NCBI GenBank assembly: GCA_002343425.1
Contig: DDSO01000109.1
Span: 58,201 to 69,570, forward strand
DNA: 11,370 bases
Direction: 5' to 3'
Source of the DNA: Brevundimonas sp. UBA2388
GTDB lineage: Bacteria; Pseudomonadota; Alphaproteobacteria; Caulobacterales; Caulobacteraceae
Shown here: in pieces, positions 1 through 7,305 of the stretch
How the letters are laid out: the number at the start of each line of letters is the position of its first letter
How positions within the stretch are numbered: position 1 is the stretch's first letter
Position numbers and translations under genes: made by a program
The notes under the pieces: generated by a model
Databases searched by the model: none
The model's input: only the letters and a program-made list of their open reading frames with translations
What the model was told of the DNA's origin: nothing

Positions 1-675
1 GTCTATTTCGTCACCCAGAACCCGGCCGACATCCCCGACAGCGTCCTGGCCCAGCTGGGCAACCGCATCCAGCATGCCCTGCGCGCCTACACCCCGGCAG
101 AACAGCGCGGACTGAAGGCGGCGTCCGACAGTTTCCGCGTCAATCCCGCCTTCGACACCGCCGAGGCCATCCAGGGTCTGGGCGTCGGCGAGGCCCTGGT
201 CTCGACCCTCGACGAGAAGGGCGCGCCCCATGTCGTGGCCCGCACCCTGATCCGCCCGCCGGACAGCCGCCTCGGCCCCGCCACCGACGCCGAACGCGCC
301 GCCGTCATGGCCGCCAGCCCCGTGCGCGGCCTCTATGAGGCCGTCATCGACCGCGAATCCGCCGAGGAAGTCCTCGCCGCCCGCCGTGGCGAGGCCGATC
401 AGGCCACGGCCGACGCCAAACTGGCCGAGGCCCGGGCCAAGGCCGACGCCGCAGCCGCGAAGGAGGCCGAAAAAGCCGCCGCTGCCCGCGAGAAGATCGA
501 AGCGCGCGAACAGGCCCGCTACGACCGCGAAGCCGCCCGCCCCCGGGCCCCGGCCCGCCGATCGACGCGCGAGACGCCGGTGGAGGCCATGACCAAATCC
601 GTTCTGCGCACGGCGGGCTCGACCCTGACCCGGGAAATCCTGCGCGGCGTGCTGGGCGGTTTGAGACGGCGGTGA
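1..675 (+). CDS. HerA-like (DUF853 / YjgR family) ATPase, C-terminal part
   Basis: This is the 3' end of a gene whose start lies left of the window; it is open from base 1 in frame 1 and ends at TGA 673-675. The first residues read [20 protein letters not shown], followed by a segment ending in [13 protein letters not shown]. That is the characteristic C-terminal portion of the DUF853 HerA/VirB4-like helicase family (E. coli YjgR type). [14 protein letters not shown] and an [10 protein letters not shown] motif follow, also typical. The Walker A part would lie upstream and is not visible. After a conserved DRESAEEVL segment comes an Ala/Glu/Lys-rich stretch of about 50 residues, probably a coiled coil, then an Arg-rich tail ending in [11 protein letters not shown], as in relatives. 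The exact cellular role of this family is not established. The last codons overlap the next gene by GTGA, so the two are probably co-translated. Confidence 0.85.
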   Translation, partial: VYFVTQNPADIPDSVLAQLGNRIQHALRAYTPAEQRGLKAASDSFRVNPAFDTAEAIQGLGVGEALVSTLDEKGAPHVVARTLIRPPDSRLGPATDAERAAVMAASPVRGLYEAVIDRESAEEVLAARRGEADQATADAKLAEARAKADAAAAKEAEKAAAAREKIEAREQARYDREAARPRAPARRSTRETPVEAMTKSVLRTAGSTLTREILRGVLGGLRRR

Positions 676-1145
676 GCGCCCTCGGGATCATCCACACCCA
701 CCTTGAATGGCTGCGGTCCGGTGACGCGAGCGATCCCGAGCACAGCTATAGCCTTCAGCTTCATGTCGCCGAGGAATGGATGCAGGCAACCGGCCTGTCC
801 CGGCGCCAGATCTGTGACGTCGTGGCGGCGTGGTTGGCGTTCGGTTTCGATTCCGGACGCCTGACTTTCGGTTTCGCCGACATGATCGCCAACAATCTCC
901 ACTGGGTAGCGCAGGCCGAAGCGTCCGGCGGAACATCAAACCTGACGGACTTCCACACGCAGCTGTCTTGGGCGGTCTATCTGGCCTTCGACGCGGGCGA
1001 GTTCACTTTCGACCCCGAATTCGACCCGGTTGAAGGCAACACCCGTCCGCAGATCTCAGACATCGTCGGCCGGATCGACGAGCTGATCGAATATCCGCCG
1101 GCCTTGACTGGTTTCAGGGCCGCGGAACCAGCCGCCACATCCTGA
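672..1145 (+). CDS. Small acidic hypothetical protein, 157 aa
   Basis: I do not recognise this gene. It starts with GTG at 672, whose last two bases begin the TGA of the upstream ATPase gene (a GTGA overlap); this coupling is why I prefer this start over the internal ATG at 780. The product is acidic and rich in aromatic residues, with no Cys-rich, signal or membrane segment. It contains [19 protein letters not shown] around residues 54-72 and a similar-sounding [19 protein letters not shown] around residues 99-117. Each pairs a W/A/F helix with a (D)xGxxTF turn, which suggests an internal duplication. The last 32 bp overlap the convergent end of mltA, so its C-terminal residues are also antisense mltA coding sequence. 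Base composition is slightly less GC-extreme than the neighbours. Function is unknown; the reading frame looks genuine because of coupling and sensible composition. Confidence 0.6.
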   Translation: MSALGIIHTHLEWLRSGDASDPEHSYSLQLHVAEEWMQATGLSRRQICDVVAAWLAFGFDSGRLTFGFADMIANNLHWVAQAEASGGTSNLTDFHTQLSWAVYLAFDAGEFTFDPEFDPVEGNTRPQISDIVGRIDELIEYPPALTGFRAAEPAATS

Positions 1146-2259
1146 GGGGGTGACGCACCGCGCCCGCCTCCTCGCCCGCCTCAGCGCCGCGACCCATGTA
1201 GAAGTCGGCTCTCACCGGGCCGCGGATGGCGGAGCCGGTGTCGAGCGCCACGACCAGCCCTTGATAGCTGGCCCGGGCGCCGCGCAGATTGCCGCCGTCG
1301 GCTGAAATCCACACCAGATCGCCATAGCGCCAGTGCGCCGGATCGACGGCGATCGAGCGGCGGGCGGTCAGGGGAATGCCCGCCGCGCCGTTCGGATGGC
1401 CGCCGTCATCGGGGTCCATGGCGAAGAAGATGTAGCGCGGGTTCAGCGCCATCACCGCCCGCGCCTCCGGCCCGCGATGCGCCGCCAGCCAGGCGCGGAT
1501 GGCCTCGCCGGAGGTGCCGTTGGCCGGCAGCAGGCCCTGTTCCGTCATCGGCCGGGCGATGCCGACGAAGGGCCGGCCGTTGTCGCCGGCGTAGGCGGCG
1601 CGGGCCCGCGAGCCGTCCTCGAAGGTCAGATAGCCCGAGCCCTGGATCTGCATGAAGAAAAGGTCCTCGGCCCGCATCCAGGCGAGAGCCTCGGCCTCCA
1701 GCGCCTCACGCGGCGCCGCCTCGATATCGGCGCGCACGGCCATGACGTCGCCGCGGGCCCAGCCTGAAGGGCGGGGCAGGATCGGCACGTCGAACTCGGC
1801 GTCGGGAGCGCGGCGGGCGGCGTATTCCGGCGCGAAATAGGAGGTCAGCAGCCCCGGCCCGCCATCCGCCGTCCGCGCCGCCACGACGGTGAAGCCGCTT
1901 TCGAGAAAGGCGCGCGCCGCCGAGGGCGTCACCGGCTTCGAGGTCTGTTTGATGTGCATGGCCCGGTCGCACTGGATCCGCGAGGCGGCGTCGCGCGCGA
2001 CCCGGCAGCCGTCGGCCCAGGCCTCGAAGGCGGCCAGATGGTCCTCGTCGTTCCAGCCGGGCAGGGTCGCAGGGCTCGGCCCCTCACGCGCGGGGGGAGG
2101 GCCGGGTGACGGCGAGGGGGCAGGAGGAGGGGTTTCCGGCAGCGCCGGCGGCGGCGGCGGAACGGCCGGCGTCGTGGCGCAGGCTGCGAGCGTCAGTACG
2201 AGGCCGACAAGGACGGCCGTCCCGAAGAGTCCCCGACGGCGCGCGCCGCCGCAGATCAT
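1114..2259 (-). CDS. mltA: Membrane-bound lytic murein transglycosylase A (MltA), lipoprotein
   Basis: The 381-residue product should cleave the MurNAc-GlcNAc bond of peptidoglycan, forming 1,6-anhydro-MurNAc, at the periplasmic face of the envelope. An N-terminal basic and hydrophobic segment ends in the lipobox LAAC, with the lipidated Cys at residue 27. A very Pro-rich linker (about residues 31-66) would lift the enzyme off the membrane. The MltA domain shows LLTSYFAPEYAA near 137-148, FFMQIQGSGYL near 201-211 and NPRYIFF near 273-279. The C-terminal 3D domain carries VDPAHWRYGDLVWI and then DTGSAIRG with Asp340 and ADFYMGRG with Asp352; the conserved aspartates of this domain include the catalytic acid. 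The ATG overlaps the stop of the upstream tim44-like gene as ATGA, and no strong ribosome-binding site is visible, so translation is probably coupled. The 3' end overlaps a convergent gene by 32 bp, with no terminator in between. Confidence 0.92.
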   Translation of the reverse strand: MICGGARRRGLFGTAVLVGLVLTLAACATTPAVPPPPPALPETPPPAPSPSPGPPPAREGPSPATLPGWNDEDHLAAFEAWADGCRVARDAASRIQCDRAMHIKQTSKPVTPSAARAFLESGFTVVAARTADGGPGLLTSYFAPEYAARRAPDAEFDVPILPRPSGWARGDVMAVRADIEAAPREALEAEALAWMRAEDLFFMQIQGSGYLTFEDGSRARAAYAGDNGRPFVGIARPMTEQGLLPANGTSGEAIRAWLAAHRGPEARAVMALNPRYIFFAMDPDDGGHPNGAAGIPLTARRSIAVDPAHWRYGDLVWISADGGNLRGARASYQGLVVALDTGSAIRGPVRADFYMGRGAEAGEEAGAVRHPLRMWRLVPRP

Positions 2260-2894
2260 GCCGTGGCGGGCTCGGTGCGGGCCAGGACCCAGTTCGGATC
2301 GCTGGCGCCGAGGGTGCGTTCAAAGGTCCACAGCTCGGCCACGCGGCGTTCCTCGACCTGCGGCTCGGCGGCCGCGTCGGAGGGGGTCACCGTATTGCGC
2401 AGCTCGGCCAGGAAGCGGACCTTGGCAATGGCGCGGTTCTCTTCAGCCGAGGCCTGCTCCAGATCGGCGCGGGCCGGATGGAGGAATTCGGCGACCTCGG
2501 TCTCACCCCGGGTCTCGCGGGCGGCTATGCCGGCCTCGAACGAGGCCATGACAGTGGGGGTCAGCAGGGGTTTCAGGGTCTCGCGGTCGCCGGCGGCATA
2601 GGCGCGGACGATGGTCTCATGCGCCTGGCGCGCGCCTTCGAGGAAGCGCACCGGGTCGAAGGCCGGATCGCGCGCCTTCAGACCGGCGATCGAAGCCAGG
2701 GTGACGGCGTCCAGCACATGAGGCCGTCCCGCAGACTGGTCCGCCGCCGCGGCGCCCGGAGTCGGGGCGGGCTTCGCGCGGGCATCCTCTTCCGGCTGGC
2801 GGCCGACCTTCTTGCCCAGCACATTATAGAGCTGGAACAGGACCACGGCCGCGATGACGGCGAAGATGACGATCTGGATTTGAACCGGCGGCAC
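2256..2894 (-). CDS. Tim44/TimA-like inner-membrane-anchored protein
   Basis: The protein begins with a hydrophobic segment (about residues 6-26, IQIVIFAVIAAVVLFQLYN), followed by VLGKKVGR. This is the N-terminal anchor and basic turn seen in alphaproteobacterial Tim44-domain proteins. A Pro/Ala linker leads into a Tim44-like domain from about residue 60 to the end (FLEGARQAHETIVRAYAAGD, a stretch reading FEAGIAARETRGE, and WTFERTLGASDPNWVLARTE). The family is homologous to mitochondrial Tim44; in Caulobacter the homologue has been called TimA, but its bacterial role is poorly defined. The frame is open upstream to an ATG at 3002. I chose the GTG at 2894 because an AAGG sits seven bases before it and the protein then begins right at the membrane anchor (212 aa). 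The stop overlaps the mltA start (ATGA), indicating a two-gene operon acting at the envelope. Confidence 0.85.
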   Translation of the reverse strand: MPPVQIQIVIFAVIAAVVLFQLYNVLGKKVGRQPEEDARAKPAPTPGAAAADQSAGRPHVLDAVTLASIAGLKARDPAFDPVRFLEGARQAHETIVRAYAAGDRETLKPLLTPTVMASFEAGIAARETRGETEVAEFLHPARADLEQASAEENRAIAKVRFLAELRNTVTPSDAAAEPQVEERRVAELWTFERTLGASDPNWVLARTEPATA

Positions 2895-2955
2895 TGGCGA
2901 ACCTTGATGGGCGGCCGGCGGGGGGACCGGGCGCAACGACAGACGATTAGGGGCT

Positions 2956-2963
2956 GATATAGG
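2956..2963 (-). promoter_or_regulatory. Candidate -10 element for the tim44-mltA operon
   Basis: On the minus strand these bases read CCTATATC, which matches seven of eight positions of the Caulobacter housekeeping -10 pattern GCTANAWC. A TTGCGGT lies eight bases upstream, closer than the usual 10-14 bases, so the -35 is uncertain. Transcription would start roughly 55 bases before the chosen GTG start of the Tim44-like gene. This is pattern matching only. Confidence 0.35.
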
Positions 2964-3004
2964 CACGCGCAACCGCAACCGCCTCATTGCGGGGGTGAGC
3001 ATCG

Positions 3005-3033
3005 TTGCCGCACCCGGCGCCTCGTGCTAGTCG
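3005..3033 (+). promoter_or_regulatory. Candidate secB promoter
   Basis: TTGCCGC (3005-3011) resembles the Caulobacter -35 TTGACGS. After exactly 14 bases comes GCTAGTCG (3026-3033), whose first five bases fit the -10 GCTANAWC while the rest do not. The spacing is right and the location, about 60 bases before the secB ATG, is sensible, but the -10 is only a half match. The 2895-3091 gap between the divergent genes holds no other feature I can support. Confidence 0.3.
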
Positions 3034-3091
3034 CCGCGCCTTCCCGGCGCCTTATTCCGGCGTCGACCACTCTTTCAGACAGACCCGACCG

Positions 3092-3601
3092 ATGACCGAC
3101 GCCGCGCCTCCCTCTGACGCCAAACCCGCCGACGCCGCGCCGCAAGGACCGCAAGGCCCCGGCTTCCGCATCGTCGCGCAATACGTCAAGGATCTGTCCT
3201 TCGAGAACCCCAAGGCGCCCGACAGCCTGCGCGTCGACGGCAAGCCGGCCATCGACATGGGCGTCGAGATGAACGCCCAGGGCCGTCCCGACGGCCTGTT
3301 CGAGGTTGATCTGCGCCTGACCATCAAGGCCACCACCGATGCCATGACGGTCTTCAATGTCGAGCTGCTGTACGGCGGCCTCTTCGCCCTGCAGGGCGTG
3401 CCGGAGCAGGACATCGAACCGCTGCTGCTGATCGAATGCCCGCGCTATCTGTTCCCGTTCGCCCGCGAGATCATCGCCCGCGCCACCTCGGACGGCGGCT
3501 TCTACCCGCCCTTCATGCTGGACCCGATCGATTTCGCCGGCATCTATGTCGCCCGCCAGCAGTCGATTGCGCGCGGACCGGCGGACGCGGGTCAGGCCTA
3601 A
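3092..3601 (+). CDS. secB: Protein-export chaperone SecB
   Basis: SecB is a tetrameric cytosolic chaperone that keeps secretory precursors unfolded and hands them to SecA. The 169-residue product shows the family signature throughout: [19 protein letters not shown] (25-43), the strand [10 protein letters not shown] (71-80), [18 protein letters not shown] (115-132) and [19 protein letters not shown] (135-153). The frame is open upstream to 3005, but MTDAAPP at 3092 gives the usual SecB layout: a short variable, Pro/Ala-rich N-terminus of about 22 residues before the conserved core. No clear Shine-Dalgarno sequence precedes this ATG. The gene stands alone on the plus strand, divergent from tim44-mltA and convergent with dnaQ, and ends at a strong bidirectional terminator. 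SecB beside dnaQ-coaE is a common alphaproteobacterial arrangement. Confidence 0.95.
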   Translation: MTDAAPPSDAKPADAAPQGPQGPGFRIVAQYVKDLSFENPKAPDSLRVDGKPAIDMGVEMNAQGRPDGLFEVDLRLTIKATTDAMTVFNVELLYGGLFALQGVPEQDIEPLLLIECPRYLFPFAREIIARATSDGGFYPPFMLDPIDFAGIYVARQQSIARGPADAGQA

Positions 3602-3646
3602 ACGCTCTCAAGCAGCCCGCCGCCGCGCGGCGGGCGACAGAGCCAC

Positions 3647-3678
3647 AAAAGGCGTCCGTCAGGCGGCGGACGCCTTTT
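3647..3678. terminator. Bidirectional intrinsic terminator between secB and dnaQ
   Basis: A perfect 12-bp stem pairs 3647-3658 (AAAAGGCGTCCG) with 3667-3678 (CGGACGCCTTTT) around an 8-base loop. Read from secB the hairpin ends in TTTT; read from dnaQ it also ends in TTTT, so it can stop transcription from both sides. The loop contains the dnaQ stop codon and the right arm encodes the last dnaQ residues. A second GC hairpin (9-bp stem, 3615-3623 with 3627-3635) lies just upstream without a T run and may assist. Confidence 0.8.
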
Positions 3679-4384
3679 CCATGTCCAGCCCATAGGCTTC
3701 CCACAGCGACCGGTCCTTCAGGTTCGCCTGAAGGAAGGCCAGATGCGCGGCCTGTTCCGCCTCGCTGGTGCGTGCAGGCAGCGGCCGGGGACGCGGTCCA
3801 TAGCCCTGGGCGGCCACGGCCGCCGCGGCGGCGACCGTCGCGCGCGAGGCCGACAGATCAAGCCGGCGCTCCTTGCCGCCCTTGAGCTCCAGATAGACCT
3901 CGGCCAGCAGGCGGGCGTCGATCAGGGCGCCGTGCAGGGTCCGCTCGACCAGGGAGACCTTGAACCGCTTGCACAGGGCGTCCAGCGAATTGGCCATGCC
4001 CGGAAACCGGGTCTGGGCCAGTTTCAGCGTGTCGATCCAGCGGTCTTCAGGGAACAGGGCCCGGCCGCAGCGGCCGAACTCGTGGTCGATGAAATTGCGG
4101 TCAAACTGGGCGTTGTGGGCGATGATCGGCGCGTCACCGATGAAGTCGCACAGGTCGATGACGATCTCGGCGAATTTCGGCGCGTCCTTCACCTTGTCAT
4201 CGGTGATGCCGTGAACGCGGATGGCGTCGGCGGGGATCAGCCGCTCGGGGTTGATCAGCCGGTGGAAGGTGCGGCCCGTCGGCAGCAGGTCCTCGATCTC
4301 GATACAGCCGACCTCGATCATCCGGTCGCCCGTGCGCGGGTCGAAGCCGGTGGTCTCGGTATCAAGGACGATTTCGCGGGACAT
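3659..4384 (-). CDS. dnaQ: DNA polymerase III epsilon subunit (3'-5' proofreading exonuclease)
   Basis: This is the proofreading exonuclease of the replicative polymerase, a DEDDh nuclease that binds the alpha subunit. All catalytic residues are visible: Exo I DTET with Asp8 and Glu10, Exo II HNAQFD with Asp95, and Exo III HGALIDA with His151 and Asp156. These correspond to E. coli Asp12, Glu14, Asp103, His162 and Asp167. Residues from about 178 form an Ala-rich then Pro/Arg-rich flexible linker. A C-terminal segment (HLAFLQANLKDRSLWEAYGL) follows, probably the alpha-binding tail. At 241 aa it is the normal length. It is the last gene of the ppsR-maf-aroE-coaE-dnaQ operon, starting six bases after the coaE stop. 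Its own stop codon sits in the loop of the terminator shared with secB. Confidence 0.95.
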   Translation of the reverse strand: MSREIVLDTETTGFDPRTGDRMIEVGCIEIEDLLPTGRTFHRLINPERLIPADAIRVHGITDDKVKDAPKFAEIVIDLCDFIGDAPIIAHNAQFDRNFIDHEFGRCGRALFPEDRWIDTLKLAQTRFPGMANSLDALCKRFKVSLVERTLHGALIDARLLAEVYLELKGGKERRLDLSASRATVAAAAAVAAQGYGPRPRPLPARTSEAEQAAHLAFLQANLKDRSLWEAYGLDMEKASAA

Positions 4385-4390
4385 GGATGG

Positions 4391-5032
4391 TTATTGCGAT
4401 GGTTCGCCGGCTTTCGGAAGGCCGTGCCGGGGCGGCGTCCACCCTTCAGCCAGAACCATCCCCACGATTTCGTCCACCCGCGCCCGCGCCGCCTCCAGCC
4501 CGACGCTGGTGTCGATGACGAAATCGGCCCGGCGGCGCTTCTCCGCGTCCGGCAGCTGACGCGCCAGAATGGCCTCGAACCGCTCGCGGGTCATGCCGGG
4601 CCGGGCCAGAACCCGCTCCGCCTGAACCGCGGCCGGGGCGGTCACCACCACCACCGCATCCACGGCCGCATCGCCGCCCGTCTCGAACAGCAGCGGAATA
4701 TCCAGTACCGCCAGCTTCACGCCCCGCGCCTCTGCCGCCGCCAGATCCTCAAGCCGTCCCTTCAGCACCAGCGGATGGACGATGGCCTCCAGCCGCCGGA
4801 AGGCCTCGCCATCCTGTCCCAGCGCTTCCGCCAGCCGGGCCCGATCGACCGCGCCGTCCGCCACCACGCCCGGAAACGCTTCGCCGACCGGCCCGACGGC
4901 CGCCCCGCCCCGGGCATATAGCCGGTGCACGGCGTCGTCGGCGTTCCAGACCAGGGCGCCGGCATCGGCGAACATGGCCGTCGTCGTCGACTTGCCCATG
5001 CCGATGGAGCCGGTCAGACCGAGCACGATCAT
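4391..5032 (-). CDS. coaE: Dephospho-CoA kinase
   Basis: The enzyme catalyses the last step of coenzyme A synthesis, ATP-dependent phosphorylation of the ribose 3'-OH of dephospho-CoA. The 213-residue protein opens with the P-loop [11 protein letters not shown] (residues 5-15). Then come the nucleoside-binding [11 protein letters not shown] segment, VLDIPLLFE (about 109-117, the family's LDxPLLxE motif), the lid region [13 protein letters not shown] and the closing [10 protein letters not shown] motif. Its ATG overlaps the aroE stop as ATGA. A GGGAG sequence about eight bases upstream supports this start. Six bases separate its TAA from dnaQ. Length and motifs are normal, and nothing looks damaged. 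Confidence 0.95.
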   Translation of the reverse strand: MIVLGLTGSIGMGKSTTTAMFADAGALVWNADDAVHRLYARGGAAVGPVGEAFPGVVADGAVDRARLAEALGQDGEAFRRLEAIVHPLVLKGRLEDLAAAEARGVKLAVLDIPLLFETGGDAAVDAVVVVTAPAAVQAERVLARPGMTRERFEAILARQLPDAEKRRRADFVIDTSVGLEAARARVDEIVGMVLAEGWTPPRHGLPKAGEPSQ

Positions 5033-5820
5033 GGCGTCTCTCCCAGCGCTGTCAGCGCCGCTGCCCGGACGTCGATCGCGGGCGGTTCGATCCCGAAGAT
5101 AGCCTGGAATGACGGTCGCGCCTGGCCGATCAGCATGGCCAGGCCATCTACGGTGGCCAGCCCCCGGCTTCGACCCTGCATCAGGAAGGACGTGATCAGC
5201 GGCCGGTAGGTCATGTCCATCAGAACTGCGTCATCCCGCAACCGGGACACGTCGATCCCGGGCGATACGCTCAGGGCGTTGACCACCAGCGCCGCCTCGC
5301 TCAGCGCCGTCACCTCAACCACAGCGGCGCCAAGTTCCCCGGCCAGCGCCTCGGCCCGCGCACGAGTCCGGTTGAGCACCCCCACGTTCGCGCCGGCTGC
5401 TTTGAGCGCCGCGACAGCCGCCCGCGCCGCGCCGCCCGCGCCCAGAACGACGACGCTCTGGCCACGCACATCCAGCTGCGGCGCCTGTTCGGCCAGCGCC
5501 GCCATCAGACCCGCCCCGTCGGTGCTGTCGGCCCGGACCTGGCCGTCTCCGAACAGCAGCAGATTGGCCGAGCCGCAGGTCATGGCCGTCGCGCTCGCCT
5601 CGTCCGCCAACGCCAGCGCCTGTTCCTTGAACGGGGCGGTGACGTTCAGCCCCCGCAGCCGCCCGGCCCGGCCGTCGGCGACCAGGGCGGCGAAATCCGC
5701 CGCATCCGCCGGTGCGAAGGCGCGATAGTCGGCTTCCAGCCCGGCCGCCGTGATCCAGGCGGTGTGGATCAACGGGCTCAGGGAATGGGCGATCGGCTGG
5801 CCCGCGACGCCCGCCAGCAT
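5029..5820 (-). CDS. aroE: Shikimate 5-dehydrogenase
   Basis: The enzyme reduces 3-dehydroshikimate to shikimate with NADPH, in aromatic amino-acid synthesis. In the 263-residue version starting at 5820, the shikimate-binding HSLSPLIH lies at 12-19. The catalytic NVTAPFK has Lys65, STDGAG has Asp101, the dinucleotide loop GAGGAAR is at 127-133, and the NADP-specific NRT motif follows. A C-terminal [15 protein letters not shown] supplies the conserved Gln. The frame is open further upstream into maf (to 5871), but those extra residues look like out-of-frame maf sequence. Two starts are close together: GTG at 5826, which overlaps the maf stop as GTGA, and ATG at 5820. I prefer the ATG because [13 protein letters not shown] matches the normal family N-terminus. 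The stop overlaps the coaE start. Confidence 0.93.
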   Translation of the reverse strand: MLAGVAGQPIAHSLSPLIHTAWITAAGLEADYRAFAPADAADFAALVADGRAGRLRGLNVTAPFKEQALALADEASATAMTCGSANLLLFGDGQVRADSTDGAGLMAALAEQAPQLDVRGQSVVVLGAGGAARAAVAALKAAGANVGVLNRTRARAEALAGELGAAVVEVTALSEAALVVNALSVSPGIDVSRLRDDAVLMDMTYRPLITSFLMQGRSRGLATVDGLAMLIGQARPSFQAIFGIEPPAIDVRAAALTALGETP

Positions 5821-5822
5821 CG

Positions 5823-6425
5823 TCACGACTTCAGCACCCCGGCCCGGCGCAGCTCGGCCAGCACCGGCCACAGCGGGAGACCCAGGACGCTGAAATAGTC
5901 GCCCTCCACCGCCTCGAACAGCTGTGACCCCATTCCCTCCAGCCGGTAGGAGCCGACGCAGGCCAGCAGCCCTTCGCCCTCGGCCGCGAGATAGGCGTCG
6001 AGGAAGGCGTCGGAGAAATCGCGCACCCGCATGGTCGCCGTATCCACCCCGGACCAGACGATCTGGCCGTTGCGGGCGAGGGCCGCGCCCGAATGCAGAT
6101 GATGGACCTTGCCACGCATGGCCATCAGCCGCGCCCGCGCCGCCTCGAGCGAGCCGGCCTTGGACACCAGACCGCCGTCAAAGGACAGGGTCTGATCCGC
6201 CCCGAGCACCCAGGCGTCACCGTCATGGCGCGACACCGCCAGCGCCTTGACCCTTGCCAGCTCTGCCGCCAGGCCCGCGGCGTCGGCCGGATCATGCGTG
6301 GCCTTGACCGCGTCCTCGTCCACATCGGCGACCTGAACCGAGAACGGAACGCCGGCGTCCGTCAGCATTCCCCGCCGCGCCGCGCTCCTGGACGCCAGCA
6401 CCAGCCGTTCCGTCGGCGCGCTCAC
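5823..6425 (-). CDS. maf: Maf-family nucleoside-triphosphate pyrophosphatase (YceF-like)
   Basis: Maf proteins hydrolyse non-canonical or modified nucleotides to monophosphates and help keep the nucleotide pool clean. The 200-residue product has the N-terminal LASRSAARR loop (10-18), the DVDE motif with Glu37, a conserved Lys60 and GADQTL with Asp77. It also has the C-terminal GSYRLEGMGSQLFEAVEG followed by LGLPLWPVL. GADQ and the GSY/F..EG.G..LFE..EG pattern look more like the YceF branch (7-methyl-GTP in E. coli) than the YhdE dTTP/UTP branch, but substrate assignment is an inference. It starts with GTG at 6425, overlapping the ppsR stop as GTGA; GGGAG eight bases upstream supports the start. 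Confidence 0.92.
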   Translation of the reverse strand: MSAPTERLVLASRSAARRGMLTDAGVPFSVQVADVDEDAVKATHDPADAAGLAAELARVKALAVSRHDGDAWVLGADQTLSFDGGLVSKAGSLEAARARLMAMRGKVHHLHSGAALARNGQIVWSGVDTATMRVRDFSDAFLDAYLAAEGEGLLACVGSYRLEGMGSQLFEAVEGDYFSVLGLPLWPVLAELRRAGVLKS

Positions 6426-7291
6426 CAGGCCGCTCCCAACCGCCGGGTGCGGCGTTCATTCAACAGATTGATGATGGCCGCCGCCGTTTCCTCGACCGAG
6501 CGCCGGGTGACGTCGATGACCGGCCAGCCACGGCGTTCAAACGCGCGCCGGGCCTTGACCGTCTCTTCGCGCACCGCCTCGTGGTCGACATAGGAACTGG
6601 CCCGGTCGGCATTGAGCCCCTCCAGCCGGTTGCGGCGGATCTGCACCAGCCTGTCCGGCGACACGGTCAGGCCCACCACCAGCGGGTTCTTCAACCCGAC
6701 GAGGCGTTCTCCGTCCTCCTGCCCCGGCACCAGCGGCACATTGGCGGCGCGGATGCCCCGGTGGGCCAGATAGATGCAGGTCGGGGTCTTGGACGTCCGG
6801 CTGACCCCGCAGAGGACCACGTCGGCCCCCTCGAGCTGGACCGCCGTGCCCTGGCCATCGTCATGGGCCATCGCGTAGTCGAGCGCGGCGATGCGGTTGA
6901 AATAGTCGGTGTCCAGCGCGTGCTGGGCCCCGACCCGGGTCGAAAGCGCGGCGCCCAGATAGCGCGACAGGGCGCCGACCAGGGGATCCAGCGCCGCGAT
7001 CTGGGGCATGTCCAGCCTGAGGCAACCCGCTTCCAGCTGTTCGCGCAGTTCCCGGTCGACCAGGGTGTGCAGCACGACCCCGGGCGAGGCCCCCACCTCC
7101 TCCAGCACCCGCTCCATCTGTTTGCCGGAGCGGACCAGGGCGTAGATGTGCTCGATCGGAATGACGCCGTCGAACCGGGCGACAACCGCCTTGGCCATGG
7201 CGTTCAGGGTCTCGCCGGTGGAATCGGACACCAGATGGACGTGGAAATAGGTCGCCAGCCTTGTGGGGCCAGAGGCGCGGCCGGACGTCAT
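6422..7291 (-). CDS. ppsR: Pyruvate,phosphate dikinase / PEP synthase regulatory kinase-phosphorylase (DUF299)
   Basis: Members of this family control pyruvate-to-PEP enzymes by ADP-dependent phosphorylation and Pi-dependent dephosphorylation of a threonine. The 289-residue protein has the N-terminal FHVHLVSDSTGETLNAMAKA signature (16-35), the DYFNRIAALDYAMAHDDGQ block (129-147) and the P-loop-like GVSRTSKTP (162-170). Further family segments are YLAHRGIRAANVPL, LVVGLTVSPDRLVQIRRNRL and IDVTRRSVEETAAAI. Which target is used (dikinase or PEP synthase) cannot be told from this window. No in-frame start codon occurs shortly upstream, so ATG 7291 stands. It is the first gene of the five-gene minus-strand operon and corresponds to the origin-flanking gene opposite hemE in Caulobacter. 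A five-codon upstream ORF overlaps its start. Confidence 0.93.
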   Translation of the reverse strand: MTSGRASGPTRLATYFHVHLVSDSTGETLNAMAKAVVARFDGVIPIEHIYALVRSGKQMERVLEEVGASPGVVLHTLVDRELREQLEAGCLRLDMPQIAALDPLVGALSRYLGAALSTRVGAQHALDTDYFNRIAALDYAMAHDDGQGTAVQLEGADVVLCGVSRTSKTPTCIYLAHRGIRAANVPLVPGQEDGERLVGLKNPLVVGLTVSPDRLVQIRRNRLEGLNADRASSYVDHEAVREETVKARRAFERRGWPVIDVTRRSVEETAAAIINLLNERRTRRLGAAW

Positions 7292-7305
7292 CGGCGGCTG
7301 TCCAT
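7288..7305 (-). CDS. Candidate five-codon upstream ORF coupled to ppsR
   Basis: On the minus strand ATG at 7305-7303 opens a frame MDSRR and ends with TGA at 7290-7288, which overlaps the ppsR ATG as ATGA. An AGGAG (7320-7316) lies ten bases before this mini-ORF but 24 bases before ppsR, too far to serve ppsR directly. The ribosome-binding site thus seems to belong to the mini-ORF, with ppsR reached by reinitiation. The pattern is seen directly; translation and any regulatory role are inferred. Confidence 0.35.
   Translation of the reverse strand: MDSRR

Noticed and set aside
2106..2957. 283-codon plus-strand open frame
   Set aside because: Antisense to the 3' part of tim44 and 5' part of mltA; composition typical of a shadow frame.
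2895..3002. Longer N-terminus for the Tim44-like protein from ATG 3002
   Set aside because: The extra 36 residues are Pro/Arg-rich, would displace the membrane anchor from the N-terminus, and cover the candidate promoter; the GTG at 2894 has a good ribosome-binding site.
3743..4921. 392-codon plus-strand open frame
   Set aside because: It lies antisense to dnaQ and coaE, both with complete catalytic motifs. High GC content makes long antisense frames common; the translation has no recognisable domain.
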